Under the pieces are notes generated by a model. That model was not told the DNA's origin. It saw only the letters and a program-made list of their open reading frames with translations, and ran no database searches. A DNA stretch of 10,470 nucleotides from the NCBI GenBank assembly GCA_009774055.1, contig VSNB01000103.1, positions 1 through 10,470 of the forward strand, read 5' to 3'. The stretch comes from Clostridiales bacterium (lineage in GTDB: Bacteria; Bacillota; Clostridia; Oscillospirales; Oscillospiraceae). Both the position numbers and the translations under genes were made by a program. Each line of letters opens with the position of its first letter. Within the stretch, counting starts at the first letter, position 1. This document shows, in pieces, positions 1-7,040 of this stretch.

Positions 1-14
1 TCAAGCGCGTTTTT

Positions 15-44
15 GCCTACTTTTGCCGCGCGGCAAAAGTAGGC
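15..44. repeat. Perfect 30-bp palindrome (13-bp stem)
   Basis: The arm GCCTACTTTTGCC at 15-27 is matched exactly by its reverse complement at 32-44, around a GCGC centre that is itself self-complementary. The left side also contains two TTTTGCC words separated by TAC (11-17 and 21-27). The right arm overlaps the start of the longer dispersed repeat at 34-148. There is no following T tract on the plus strand, so a simple intrinsic terminator is not supported. It may be a boundary element of an interspersed repeat family or an RNA-processing hairpin in the ATPase operon transcript. No coding end can be recognised in bases 1-14. Confidence 0.8.
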
Positions 45-148
45 CGCCGTCCGGGCGCGGGAGCCCGGAGCTTCCGGAAAGAAGAGAAGCGGTCGCGGCC
101 CGCAGGGCCGCAGATTAAATTCCCGTTCGCCGCCGGAGGCGGCGAAGA
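34..148 (+). repeat. Hairpin-rich dispersed repeat, left copy
   Basis: About 115 bases here recur as the reverse complement at 10272-10385, with only a few substitutions and one 1-base gap outside a flipped loop. Within it are three strong hairpins: CCGGGC/GCCCGG at 51-56/63-68, GCGGCCC/GGGCCGC at 95-101/105-111 (loop GCA), and TTCGCCGCC/GGCGGCGAA at 126-134/138-146 (loop GGA). It lies directly upstream of ntpA, in a position where other V-ATPase subunit genes usually precede subunit A, so it probably sits inside an operon. No open reading frame is evident. Whether it is a mobile repeat, an RNA element or a nucleoid/gyrase site cannot be told from one window. Confidence 0.85.
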
Positions 149-191
149 TAAGCAGTAAGCCTTTAATTTTGAAAAGGAAGGCAGTGAAGGA

Positions 192-1973
192 ATGAGTCAA
201 GGAAAAATCATTAAAGTCTCCGGCCCCCTGGTGGTGGCCGACGGCTTGGCCGACGCCAACATGGCCGACGTGGTCCGCGTAGGCAAGCAGCGGCTCATCG
301 GCGAGATTCTGAACATGACCGGCGACCAGGCCTCCATCCAGGTCTACGAAGAGACTTCCGGCCTGGGCCCCGGAGCGGAAGTGGTTTCCACCGGCGCTCC
401 CCTGAGCGTGGAGCTGGGCCCCGGCATCATTGAGAACATCTACGACGGCATCCAGCGCCCGCTGGAGGAGATCGTCAAGCAGACCGGCTCCAATAACCTG
501 GCCCGCGGCGTGGAAGTTTCCGCGCTGAACCGGGAGAGGAAGTGGGCCTACACCCCTGTGGTCAAGACCGGCGACAAGGTGGTGGGCGGCGACGTGCTGG
601 GCACCGTGCCCGAGACGGAGGTCGTCCTCCACAAGATCATGGTCCCCAACGGCGTCTCCGGCACGGTCAGCTGGGTTATCAAGCCCGGCAGCTACACCGT
701 GGACGAGGTCGTCGCCAAGATCAAGACCGACAAGGGCGAGGTCAAGGAGCTGACCATGACCCAGAAGTGGCCCGTCCGCGTGGGCCGTCCCTACAAGCAG
801 AAGTACAACCCGGTGGCCCCCCTCCAGTCCGGCCAGCGGATCATCGACACCATGTTCCCCATCGCCAAGGGCGGCACCGCCGCCGTCCCCGGCCCCTTCG
901 GCTCCGGCAAGACCGTGGTCCAGCACCAGCTGGCCAAGTGGTCCGACGTGGACATCGTCATCTACGTAGGCTGCGGCGAGCGCGGCAACGAGATGACCGA
1001 CGTTCTCCGGGAGTTCCCCGAGCTGCAGGACCCCCGGACCGGCGAGTCCCTGATGAAGCGGACCGTGCTGATCGCCAACACCTCCGACATGCCCGTGGCC
1101 GCCCGTGAGGCATCCGTGTATACCGGCATCACCATCGCCGAGTACTTCCGCGACATGGGCTACGCCGTGGCCGTCATCGCCGACTCTACCTCCCGCTGGG
1201 CCGAGGCCCTGCGCGAGATGTCCGGCCGTCTGGAAGAGATGCCCGGCGAAGAGGGCTACCCCGCCTACCTGGCCTCCCGTCTGGCCCAGTTCTATGAGCG
1301 TGCCGGCGTGGTGCAGTGCATGGGTAGCGAGGACCGGGTGGGCTCCCTGACCGCCGTGGGCGCCGTGTCGCCTCCGGGCGGCGACCTGTCCGAGCCGGTT
1401 TCTCAGGGCACCATGCGCATCGTCAAGGTGTTCTGGTCCCTGGACGCCTCCCTGGCCTACCGCCGCCACTTCCCCGCCATCAACTGGCTGAACTCCTACT
1501 CCCTGTACCTGGATACTATGAAGCCCTGGTTCGATGAGCACTTCGGCCCCGCCTTCATGGAGAACCGGAACAAGGCCATGAGCCTCCTCCAGGAGGAGGA
1601 TAACCTCAACGAGATCGTCCAGCTGGTCGGTAAGGACTCCCTGTCCCCCAGCGACCAGCTGACCCTGGAGACCGCCAAGATGGTCCGAGAGGACTTCCTC
1701 CAGCAGAACGCCTTCATGGACGTGGACAGCTATTCCAGCCACGACCGTCAGATGCGGATGCTGGCTATGATCCTGGACTTCGACAAGCTGGCCCGGGACG
1801 CCATCGGCAAGGGCGCGCCTCTGGCCCCCATGCTGGACATCCCCGCCAAGGAGAAGATCGGCCGCGCCAAGTTCGTGGAGGCCGACAAGTACGTCCAGGA
1901 GTACGCCGCCATCACGGAAGAAATGGAGCGGGAGATCGCCGAGATCGCAGAGAAAGCGGGTGACCAGTTATGA
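192..1973 (+). CDS. ntpA: V/A-type ATPase catalytic subunit A
   Basis: This is the catalytic subunit of the V1/A1 head (also named atpA in A-type nomenclature). Three copies alternate with subunit B and hydrolyse or make ATP, coupled to H+ or Na+ movement through the membrane sector. The 593-residue length is normal for the family. Visible parts are the N-terminal beta-barrel (about 1-70), the A-specific insertion (about 110-190), the P-loop GPFGSGKT at residues 234-241, the Walker B region leading into DSTSRWAEAL from residue 331, and the family stretch SPPGGDLSEPVSQ. The start has a good ribosome site, AAGGAAGG at 174-181. The stop overlaps the ntpB start by 4 bases (ATGA), which indicates translational coupling. 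Subunits normally encoded upstream (I, K, E, C, F) would lie left of the window. Ion specificity cannot be read from this subunit. Confidence 0.97.
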   Translation: MSQGKIIKVSGPLVVADGLADANMADVVRVGKQRLIGEILNMTGDQASIQVYEETSGLGPGAEVVSTGAPLSVELGPGIIENIYDGIQRPLEEIVKQTGSNNLARGVEVSALNRERKWAYTPVVKTGDKVVGGDVLGTVPETEVVLHKIMVPNGVSGTVSWVIKPGSYTVDEVVAKIKTDKGEVKELTMTQKWPVRVGRPYKQKYNPVAPLQSGQRIIDTMFPIAKGGTAAVPGPFGSGKTVVQHQLAKWSDVDIVIYVGCGERGNEMTDVLREFPELQDPRTGESLMKRTVLIANTSDMPVAAREASVYTGITIAEYFRDMGYAVAVIADSTSRWAEALREMSGRLEEMPGEEGYPAYLASRLAQFYERAGVVQCMGSEDRVGSLTAVGAVSPPGGDLSEPVSQGTMRIVKVFWSLDASLAYRRHFPAINWLNSYSLYLDTMKPWFDEHFGPAFMENRNKAMSLLQEEDNLNEIVQLVGKDSLSPSDQLTLETAKMVREDFLQQNAFMDVDSYSSHDRQMRMLAMILDFDKLARDAIGKGAPLAPMLDIPAKEKIGRAKFVEADKYVQEYAAITEEMEREIAEIAEKAGDQL

Positions 1974-3349
1974 TGAAGGAATACCGTACCATACACGAAA
2001 TCTCCGGCCCCCTGATGGTGGTGGAGAAGGTTGACGGCGTCACTTACGACGAGCTGGCCGAGATCGAGCTTTCCGACGGCAGCATCCGCCGCTGCAAGGT
2101 GCTGGAGGTCAACGGCGACAAGGCCGTGGTCCAGCTGTTCGAGTCCTCCGCCGGCATCAACCTGCGGGACTCCAAGATCCGGTTCCTGGGGCACCCCCTG
2201 GAGCTGGCGGTGTCCGGCGATATGCTGGGCCGCGTGTTCAACGGCATGGGCCAGCCCATCGACGGCGGCCCCGCCATCCTGCCCGAGAAGAGCCTGGACA
2301 TCAACGGCCAGCCCATCAATCCGGCTGCCCGGGACTACCCCAACGAGTTTATCCAGACCGGCGTCAGCTCCATCGACGGGCTGAACACCCTGGTCCGCGG
2401 GCAGAAGCTGCCCATCTTCTCCGGCAACGGCCTGCCCCACGCCCAGCTGGCGGCCCAGATCGCCCGCCAGGCCAAGGTGCTGGGGGATTCCGCCTCCAAC
2501 TTCGCCGTGGTGTTCGCCGCCATCGGCATTACGTTTGAAGAGTCGGAGTACTTCGTCAACGAGTTCAAGCGCACCGGCGCCATCGACCGTACGGTGCTCT
2601 TCACCAACCTGGCCAACGACCCGGCGGTCGAGCGTATTTCCACCCCCCGCATGGCCCTGACCGCCGCCGAGTACCTGGCCTTTGAGAAGGGCATGCATGT
2701 GCTGGTCATTCTGACGGACATCACCAACTACGCAGAGGCCCTCCGTGAGGTTTCCGCCGCCAAGAAGGAAGTTCCCGGCCGCCGCGGCTACCCCGGCTAT
2801 CTGTATACCGACCTGGCCCAGATGTACGAACGCGCCGGCCGGCAGCTGGGCAAGCCCGGCTCCATCACCATGATCCCCATCCTGACCATGCCGGAGAACG
2901 ACAAGACCCACCCCATCCCCGACCTGACCGGGTATATTACCGAGGGGCAGATCATCCTCTCCCAGGAGCTGTTCCGCAAGGGCATCAATCCCCCTGTGGA
3001 CGTGCTGCCCTCCCTGTCCCGTCTGAAGGACAAGGGCGTGGGCGTGGGCAAAACCCGGGAGGACCACGCCTCCACCATGAACCAGCTGTTCGCCGCCTAC
3101 GCCTCCGGCAAGGAGGCCAAGGAGCTGATGACCATCCTGGGCGAGGCCGCCCTGAGCCCCACGGACCTGCTGTACGCCAAGTTTGCCGACGAGTTTGAGA
3201 AGCGCTACGTCTCCCAGGGCTATGAGACGAACCGCAGCGTCATCGAGACGCTGGACCTGGGTTGGGAGCTGCTGAGCATCCTGCCCAAGAGCGAGCTCAA
3301 GCGCATCAAGCAGGATATGATCGACAAGTACCTGCCCAAGAAGGCTTGA
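1970..3349 (+). CDS. ntpB: V/A-type ATPase non-catalytic subunit B
   Basis: This is subunit B of the ATPase head, which alternates with A and contributes residues at the A/B interface. At 459 residues it has the usual family length. It begins with the typical barrel (EYRTIHEISGPLMVVE) and carries the degenerate nucleotide-binding loop SGNGLPHA at about residues 151-158 in place of a true Walker A, as expected for a non-catalytic subunit. Further family landmarks are ILTDITNYAEALREVS, GRRGYPGYLYTDLA, and TMPENDKTHPIPDLTGYITEGQI. The ATG at 1970 overlaps the ntpA stop; a second ATG follows at 1973, so the start is uncertain by one codon. The purine-rich sequence GCGGGTGA just upstream inside ntpA can serve as the ribosome site. 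It is cotranscribed with ntpA and ntpD. Confidence 0.97.
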   Translation: MMKEYRTIHEISGPLMVVEKVDGVTYDELAEIELSDGSIRRCKVLEVNGDKAVVQLFESSAGINLRDSKIRFLGHPLELAVSGDMLGRVFNGMGQPIDGGPAILPEKSLDINGQPINPAARDYPNEFIQTGVSSIDGLNTLVRGQKLPIFSGNGLPHAQLAAQIARQAKVLGDSASNFAVVFAAIGITFEESEYFVNEFKRTGAIDRTVLFTNLANDPAVERISTPRMALTAAEYLAFEKGMHVLVILTDITNYAEALREVSAAKKEVPGRRGYPGYLYTDLAQMYERAGRQLGKPGSITMIPILTMPENDKTHPIPDLTGYITEGQIILSQELFRKGINPPVDVLPSLSRLKDKGVGVGKTREDHASTMNQLFAAYASGKEAKELMTILGEAALSPTDLLYAKFADEFEKRYVSQGYETNRSVIETLDLGWELLSILPKSELKRIKQDMIDKYLPKKA

Positions 3350-3383
3350 GGCTTGGCGCGACATTTAGGAAAGAGGTGAACAG

Positions 3384-4097
3384 ATGGCCTCAGCAACGAT
3401 AAACCCCACCAGAATGGAGCTGAACCGGCTGAAGGGCCGGCTGAAGACCGCCTCCCGGGGCCACAAGCTCCTCAAGGATAAGCGGGACGAGCTGATGAAG
3501 CAGTTCCTGGAGATTGTGCGGCGCAACCGCGCGCTGCGCAAAAAGGTGGAGCAGGGCCTGGAGGAGGCCAACGCGGCCTTCACCGTGGCCTCCGCCCTCA
3601 TGAGTCCGGAGATGCTGGAGCAGGCGCTGCTGTATCCCAAGCAGAGTGTGGAGCTGGATATGACGTTCCAGAACATCATGTCTGTCAACGTGCCCCGCTA
3701 CGCCTTCCACACCAGAAACGAGGACCCGGCGGAGATCTATCCCTATGGCTTCGCCCAGACCTCCGGTGAGCTGGACGCCGCGCTGGAGTCGCTCTCCAAC
3801 GTGTTCCGGGATATGCTGGAGCTGGCGGAGGTGGAAAAGACCATGCAGCTGCTGGCCGAGGACATCGAAAAGACCCGGCGGCGCGTCAACGCCCTGGAGT
3901 ACGTGATGATCCCCGATTTCCAGCAGAAGATCCGCTATATCTCCATGAAGCTGGAGGAGAACGAGCGCGGAAACATTACCCGCCTGATGAAGGTCAAGGA
4001 CATGATTTTGAAGGAAGCCATCGAGGAGCGGCAGGCGCAGGACGCCAAGGCCGTGAAGGCTTTCGGGAAATCGAATGAGGCTCCCAGCATGGCGTAG
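3384..4097 (+). CDS. ntpD: V/A-type ATPase central stalk subunit D
   Basis: Subunit D is the rotating coiled-coil shaft of V/A-ATPases, equivalent in role to F-type gamma. The N-terminus NPTRMELNRLKGRLKTASRG followed by HKLLKDKRDELMKQF is the family hallmark. The protein is 237 residues, mostly long heptad-rich helices at both ends (about 5-70 and 120-210) around a less helical middle, with a short polar Ala/Lys-rich tail. The start follows a strong ribosome site (AAGAGGTGA, 3371-3379) after a 34-base gap from ntpB. It is the last gene of the cluster on this strand; the next strong feature is a set of terminator hairpins. Confidence 0.96.
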   Translation: MASATINPTRMELNRLKGRLKTASRGHKLLKDKRDELMKQFLEIVRRNRALRKKVEQGLEEANAAFTVASALMSPEMLEQALLYPKQSVELDMTFQNIMSVNVPRYAFHTRNEDPAEIYPYGFAQTSGELDAALESLSNVFRDMLELAEVEKTMQLLAEDIEKTRRRVNALEYVMIPDFQQKIRYISMKLEENERGNITRLMKVKDMILKEAIEERQAQDAKAVKAFGKSNEAPSMA

Positions 4098-4146
4098 CCG
4101 GTGGACGCGCCGCTGACTGCCGCCTGCGCGGGAGGGAAAACGTGTA

Positions 4147-4184
4147 AAATGGAGCTGTCCGGGGATTCCCGGGCAGCTCCATTT
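4147..4184 (+). terminator. Long hairpin after ntpD
   Basis: A 17-bp stem, AAATGGAGCTGTCCGGG at 4147-4163 pairing with 4168-4184 (one G-T wobble), has a GATT loop. It lies 49 bases after the ntpD stop. The 3' side ends in only three T residues, so on its own it may be a weak terminator or a 3'-end stabilising hairpin; the stronger T-tract hairpin comes 7 bases later. Confidence 0.55.
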
Positions 4185-4191
4185 CTGCGTG

Positions 4192-4220
4192 TCAAAAAAG
4201 TGGCGCAGCCACTTTTTTGA
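4192..4220. terminator. Bidirectional intrinsic terminator
   Basis: A perfect 13-bp stem, TCAAAAAAGTGGC (4192-4204), pairs with 4208-4220 around the loop GCA. Read on either strand, a GC core (GTGGC/GCCAC) is followed by six T residues, the form of a Rho-independent terminator. Between convergent genes it can stop both the ntpABD transcript and any readthrough from trpB2. Confidence 0.8.
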
Positions 4221-4296
4221 GGAAGGGGACCGGGCCGAGTTCGGCCCGCAAAGTACTTTTTCGACGTACACGCCGCCGAAAGGTGATTAAAATTTA

Positions 4297-4315
4297 TTTT
4301 CGCCTTCGGCGAAAA
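4297..4315 (-). terminator. Possible trpB2 terminator hairpin
   Basis: TTTTCGCC (4297-4304) pairs perfectly with GGCGAAAA (4308-4315) around TTC. On the minus strand the hairpin is 40 bases past the trpB2 stop and is followed by an AT-rich run (TAAATTTTAAT) rather than a pure T tract, so its termination strength is uncertain. Confidence 0.45.
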
Positions 4316-4354
4316 CTCCTGCGTAGGGCTTTTTTGACAGCTCCATTTATGTTT

Positions 4355-5728
4355 TTACTGCACCTTCGGCAGCTGGGCCAGGCTTCTGGCGATGTCGTCA
4401 TCAGTGGGAATGACGCTGTGCATCTCTCCGCTGTGGAATTTCCCATAGGCCGTCAGGTCGAAATACCCGGTGCCGGTGAGGCCGAAGAGGATGGTCTTTT
4501 CCTCGCCGGTTTCCCGGCACTTTTTCGCCTCGCTGACTGCGGCCAGAATGGCGTGGGCGGACTCCGGGGCGGGGAGGATGCCCTCCACCCGGGCGAAGTC
4601 CTCGGCGGCCTGGAACACGTCGGCCTGCTGGACGGAGACGGCCTCCATGAGCCCGTCGTCGTAGAGCTGGCTGAGGATGCTGCTCATGCCGTGGAACCGC
4701 AGGCCGCCGGCGTGGTCGGCGGAGGGCATGAAGCCGCTGCCCAGGGTGTACATCTTCGACAGGGGGCACACCCTGCCGGTGTCGCAGTAGTCGTAGCGGT
4801 ACTCGCCCCGGGTGAAGCTGGGGCAGGAGGCGGGCTCCACGGCGATGAAGCGGTAGTCCGCCTCCCCCCGGAGCTTCTCGCCCATGAAGGGGGCGATGAG
4901 GCCGCCCAGGTTGCTGCCGCCGCCGGCGCAGCCAATGACGATGTCGGGCTTCACGCCGTACTTGTCCATGGCGGTCTTGGCCTCCAGGCCGATGATGGAC
5001 TGGTGGAGGAGCACCTGGTTGAGCACGCTGCCCAGAACGTAGCGGTAGCCGGGGTTGTTCACCGCCGTCTCCACCGCCTCGCTGATGGCGCAGCCCAGGC
5101 TCCCGGTGGCGCCGGGGAATTCGGCGAGGATCTTCCGGCCTACGCTGGTGGTGTCGGAGGGGGAGGGGGTGACGGAGGCGCCGTAGACCTTCATAACCTC
5201 CCGGCGGAAGGGCTTCTGCTCATAGGAGCACTTGACCATGAACACCCTGCAGTCCAGGCCCAGATAGCCGCAGGCCATGGAGAGGGCGGTGCCCCACTGG
5301 CCCGCACCGGTTTCGGTGGTGACGCCCTTGAGGCCCTGCCGCTTGGCGTAGTAGGCCTGGGCGATGGCGGAGTTGAGCTTGTGGGAGCCGGAGGTGTTGT
5401 TGCCCTCGAATTTGTAGTAGATCTTCGCCGGGGTCTGGAGCTTCTCCTCCAGGCAGTAGGCCCGGACCAGGGGGGAGGGGCGGTACATCTTGTAGAAGTC
5501 CCGGATCTCCTGGGGGATCTCAAAATAGGCGGTGCAGTCATCCATTTCCTGCTTCACCAGCTCGGCGCAGAAGACGCCCTCCAGCTCCTGGGCGGTCATG
5601 GGCTGGAGCGTAGCGGGATTGAGGAGGGGGGCGGGCTTGTTTTTCATGTCGGCCCGGAGGTTGTACCAGGCGCGGGGCATCTCGTCCTCGGAGAGATAGA
5701 TTTTGTAGGGAATTTTGTTCTCGCTCAT
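4355..5728 (-). CDS. trpB: TrpB2-type tryptophan synthase beta chain
   Basis: A PLP enzyme that joins indole and serine to make tryptophan. The 457-residue length and the motif ETGAGQWG (about 139-146, with Trp where classical TrpB1 has His) place it in the TrpB2 group. The PLP lysine is K117 in NNTSGSHKLNS, the catalytic Glu is E139, and the phosphate loop is GCAGGGSN (266-273). The C-terminal LTGTGYFDL replaces the usual TrpB1 SGRGDKD-like segment. The chosen ATG has an AGGAG ribosome site at 5738-5742, 9 bases away; a 34-residue upstream extension is rejected because it would be read through the leader terminator. No trpA or other trp gene is nearby, so it may salvage indole from outside or act with a distant TrpA. 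Serine deamination has been proposed for some stand-alone TrpB2 proteins. A Trp-specific T-box precedes it. Confidence 0.93.
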   Translation of the reverse strand: MSENKIPYKIYLSEDEMPRAWYNLRADMKNKPAPLLNPATLQPMTAQELEGVFCAELVKQEMDDCTAYFEIPQEIRDFYKMYRPSPLVRAYCLEEKLQTPAKIYYKFEGNNTSGSHKLNSAIAQAYYAKRQGLKGVTTETGAGQWGTALSMACGYLGLDCRVFMVKCSYEQKPFRREVMKVYGASVTPSPSDTTSVGRKILAEFPGATGSLGCAISEAVETAVNNPGYRYVLGSVLNQVLLHQSIIGLEAKTAMDKYGVKPDIVIGCAGGGSNLGGLIAPFMGEKLRGEADYRFIAVEPASCPSFTRGEYRYDYCDTGRVCPLSKMYTLGSGFMPSADHAGGLRFHGMSSILSQLYDDGLMEAVSVQQADVFQAAEDFARVEGILPAPESAHAILAAVSEAKKCRETGEEKTILFGLTGTGYFDLTAYGKFHSGEMHSVIPTDDDIARSLAQLPKVQ

Positions 5729-5760
5729 AGTGTGGTTCTCCTTTTCATTTGATGAGGGAC

Positions 5761-5807
5761 AAAAGAAAACGCTCCTGTCCCTAGCTTTCTCTGCTGGGAC
5801 AGAAGCG
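5761..5807 (-). terminator. T-box leader terminator
   Basis: On the minus strand CGCTTCTGTCCC (5807-5796) pairs with GGGACAGGAGCG (5781-5770), 12 bp with one G-T wobble, followed by TTTTCTTTT (5769-5761). Its position just after the T-box motif and 32 bases before the trpB2 ATG is that of the regulated terminator, mutually exclusive with the antiterminator. Confidence 0.9.
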
Positions 5808-6037
5808 ATACATGTCTTCTGCGGTGCCACCCGGCTTGGCGTAATGAATTACGCCCTCTCAGTGCGCGCCAACACGCGCCGGCTTTGGTAACGGAGATCC
5901 CCTCCGGCGCACCTACTCGACCCTCTTTCGGTTTGCCCTCGAAAGCCCATTCGATCCGACCATCCCCGCCGCGGTCCCACCGCTCCGCAGCTCTCTGAAG
6001 GGTACTTGCCGGATGTACTTACACTTCCTCAACGGTT
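5761..6037 (-). promoter_or_regulatory. Trp T-box leader (UGG specifier)
   Basis: This is the 5' leader of trpB2 on the minus strand. It carries the T-box sequence GGGTGGCACCGCAG (5832-5819), which binds the acceptor end of uncharged tRNA and forms the antiterminator. Upstream is a Stem I region containing AGAGAGCTG and GGTGGGACCGC, as in other T-boxes, and a specifier-loop context GAATGGGC in which TGG (5949-5947) fits a tryptophan codon. It ends in an intrinsic terminator. Expected behaviour: uncharged tRNA-Trp stabilises the antiterminator and allows trpB2 expression; charged tRNA leads to termination. The 5' end is inferred from the promoter. The specifier assignment is by eye but agrees with the downstream gene. 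Confidence 0.92.
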
Positions 6038-6043
6038 TTCTAT

Positions 6044-6072
6044 AAATTAGCACAGCTTGTCCGGTTTGTCAA
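6044..6072 (-). promoter_or_regulatory. trpB2/T-box promoter
   Basis: Minus strand: a consensus -35 TTGACA (6072-6067), a 17-bp spacer and -10 TAATTT (6049-6044), preceded by TGC (extended -10). Transcription should start near 6037, which gives a leader of about 310 nt to the trpB2 ATG, typical of T-box genes. It lies between the glsA stop and the leader, so trpB2 can be expressed independently of glsA. The gap 6073-6122 has a GC-rich inverted repeat just after the glsA stop but no T tract on the minus strand, so I see no convincing glsA terminator. Confidence 0.85.
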
Positions 6073-6122
6073 GGGGAAAATTGCGCATAGGCACCATTTT
6101 TGCCGGCGGAGCCCCGGCCGGC

Positions 6123-7040
6123 TTAAAAGATGCTCAGATACAGCTCCCTGCTCAGCCGCTCCAGGAGCCGAATTCCCGCCAGGCTGTTGCCCTTGCGGTC
6201 CAGGGCGGGGGCGTAGATGCCGATGCCCATGCGGGTGGGAACTACGGCCATAATGCCGCCCGACACGCCGCTCTTGGCGGGGATGCCCACCCGGATGGCG
6301 AACTCGCCGGAGCCGTCGTACATGCCGCAGGTCATGAGGATCGCGTTCACATACCGGGCCAGGGCGGCCGGAAAAACCCTCTGGCCGGAATCCGGCAGCC
6401 GGCCCCGGTTGGCCAGCACAGCCCCCATATGGGCCAGCCCCTGGCAGTCTACCCGAATGGAGCAGGCCCGGAAGTAGCAGTCCAGCACCTCCTCCACGTC
6501 ATCCTCCAGGAGGCCGCAGGATTTGAGCAGATAGGCCAGGGAGCGGTTTTTGCTGCCGTGGCTCTTCTCGGAACGGTAGACCGCCTCGTCGATGCCGATC
6601 TCCGGGTTGCCCGTCAGCCGCCCCGTCAGCTCCAGAAGCCGCTGGAACCGCTCCTCATAGCTGCCGCCGCGGATCAGGGTGCACATGACGATGGCCCCCA
6701 TGTTGACCATCGGGTTGATATGCCGGCTGTCCAGGGTTTGCTCCCCCGCGTTGATGGCGTCGAAGGGCTTGCCGGTGGCCTCCACGCCTACCCGGTTCTG
6801 CACCGCCTCTGCCCCGTTGTCCAGCAGGGCCTGCAGCAGCAGGACAGGTTTGACCACGCTTTGCAGGGTAAAGCTCTGTCGGCAGTCCCCCGCCCAGCTG
6901 TGCTTCCCCTCGCTGCCGATGACGTAGACGCCCAGGGCGTCCGGGTCCTCCTTCGCCAGCTCCGGGATGTAATCCGCCACCCTGCCCGCGCCGGTGCAGG
7001 GACGGCACTCCTCCAATAACCGTTCCAAAAGCTCTTCCAT
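6123..7040 (-). CDS. glsA: Glutaminase (GlsA family)
   Basis: A cytoplasmic enzyme that hydrolyses glutamine to glutamate and ammonia, with a serine beta-lactamase-like fold. The 305-residue length is normal. The family Ser-x-x-Lys pair is S61/K64 in LQSVVK. NPMVNMGAI supplies the Asn at about 113, SEKSHGSKNR the Glu/Asn pair (about 158 and 165), LDCYFRACSI the Tyr at about 189, GMYDGSGEFA the Tyr at about 241, and KSGVSGGI the backbone Val near 259. One family motif deviates: the expected EPSGxxFNS reads EATGKPFDA (about 87-95). The start lies behind GAAAGGCGGG, a mediocre ribosome site. It is monocistronic or weakly linked to trpB2 downstream. In other bacteria this family is linked to acid resistance and nitrogen use; its role here is not shown. 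Confidence 0.95.
   Translation of the reverse strand: MEELLERLLEECRPCTGAGRVADYIPELAKEDPDALGVYVIGSEGKHSWAGDCRQSFTLQSVVKPVLLLQALLDNGAEAVQNRVGVEATGKPFDAINAGEQTLDSRHINPMVNMGAIVMCTLIRGGSYEERFQRLLELTGRLTGNPEIGIDEAVYRSEKSHGSKNRSLAYLLKSCGLLEDDVEEVLDCYFRACSIRVDCQGLAHMGAVLANRGRLPDSGQRVFPAALARYVNAILMTCGMYDGSGEFAIRVGIPAKSGVSGGIMAVVPTRMGIGIYAPALDRKGNSLAGIRLLERLSRELYLSIF

Larger units (their letters stand above)
4098..4354. other. Convergent intergenic region packed with hairpins
   Basis: Non-coding stretch between the tail-to-tail genes ntpD (plus) and trpB2 (minus). It contains hairpins at 4147-4184, 4192-4220, 4231-4248 (CGGGCCGA/TCGGCCCG) and 4297-4315. Two longer relationships run across it: AAATGGAGCTGTC (4147-4159) is an exact inverted repeat of 4336-4348, and TGTCAAAAAAG (4190-4200) is an exact inverted repeat of 4329-4339. 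The word CAGCTCCATTT therefore occurs twice directly, at 4174 and 4338. The plus-strand reading frame that crosses it and continues antisense to trpB2 is treated as spurious. Confidence 0.7.

Noticed and set aside
1748..3364. 538-codon minus-strand open frame opposite ntpB
   Set aside because: It is antisense to a certain gene, has low-complexity Gly/Val/Leu/Gln/His-rich translation without recognisable domains, and arises because GC-ending codons remove stops on the other strand.
4217..5752. 511-codon plus-strand open frame across the intergenic region and opposite trpB2
   Set aside because: It lies almost wholly antisense to trpB2, shows no family motif, and its start is inside a hairpin-rich terminator region.
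5729..5830. N-terminal extension of TrpB2 by 34 residues from an upstream ATG
   Set aside because: It would encode the T-box terminator and T tract; the ATG at 5728 has a proper AGGAG site and gives a family-like N-terminus.
6073..6122. glsA terminator
   Set aside because: A GC-rich inverted repeat follows the stop, but on the minus strand it is followed by A residues and not T residues.
6057..7019. 320-codon plus-strand open frame opposite glsA
   Set aside because: It is a shadow of the glutaminase gene; the translation is repetitive and unlike any known family.
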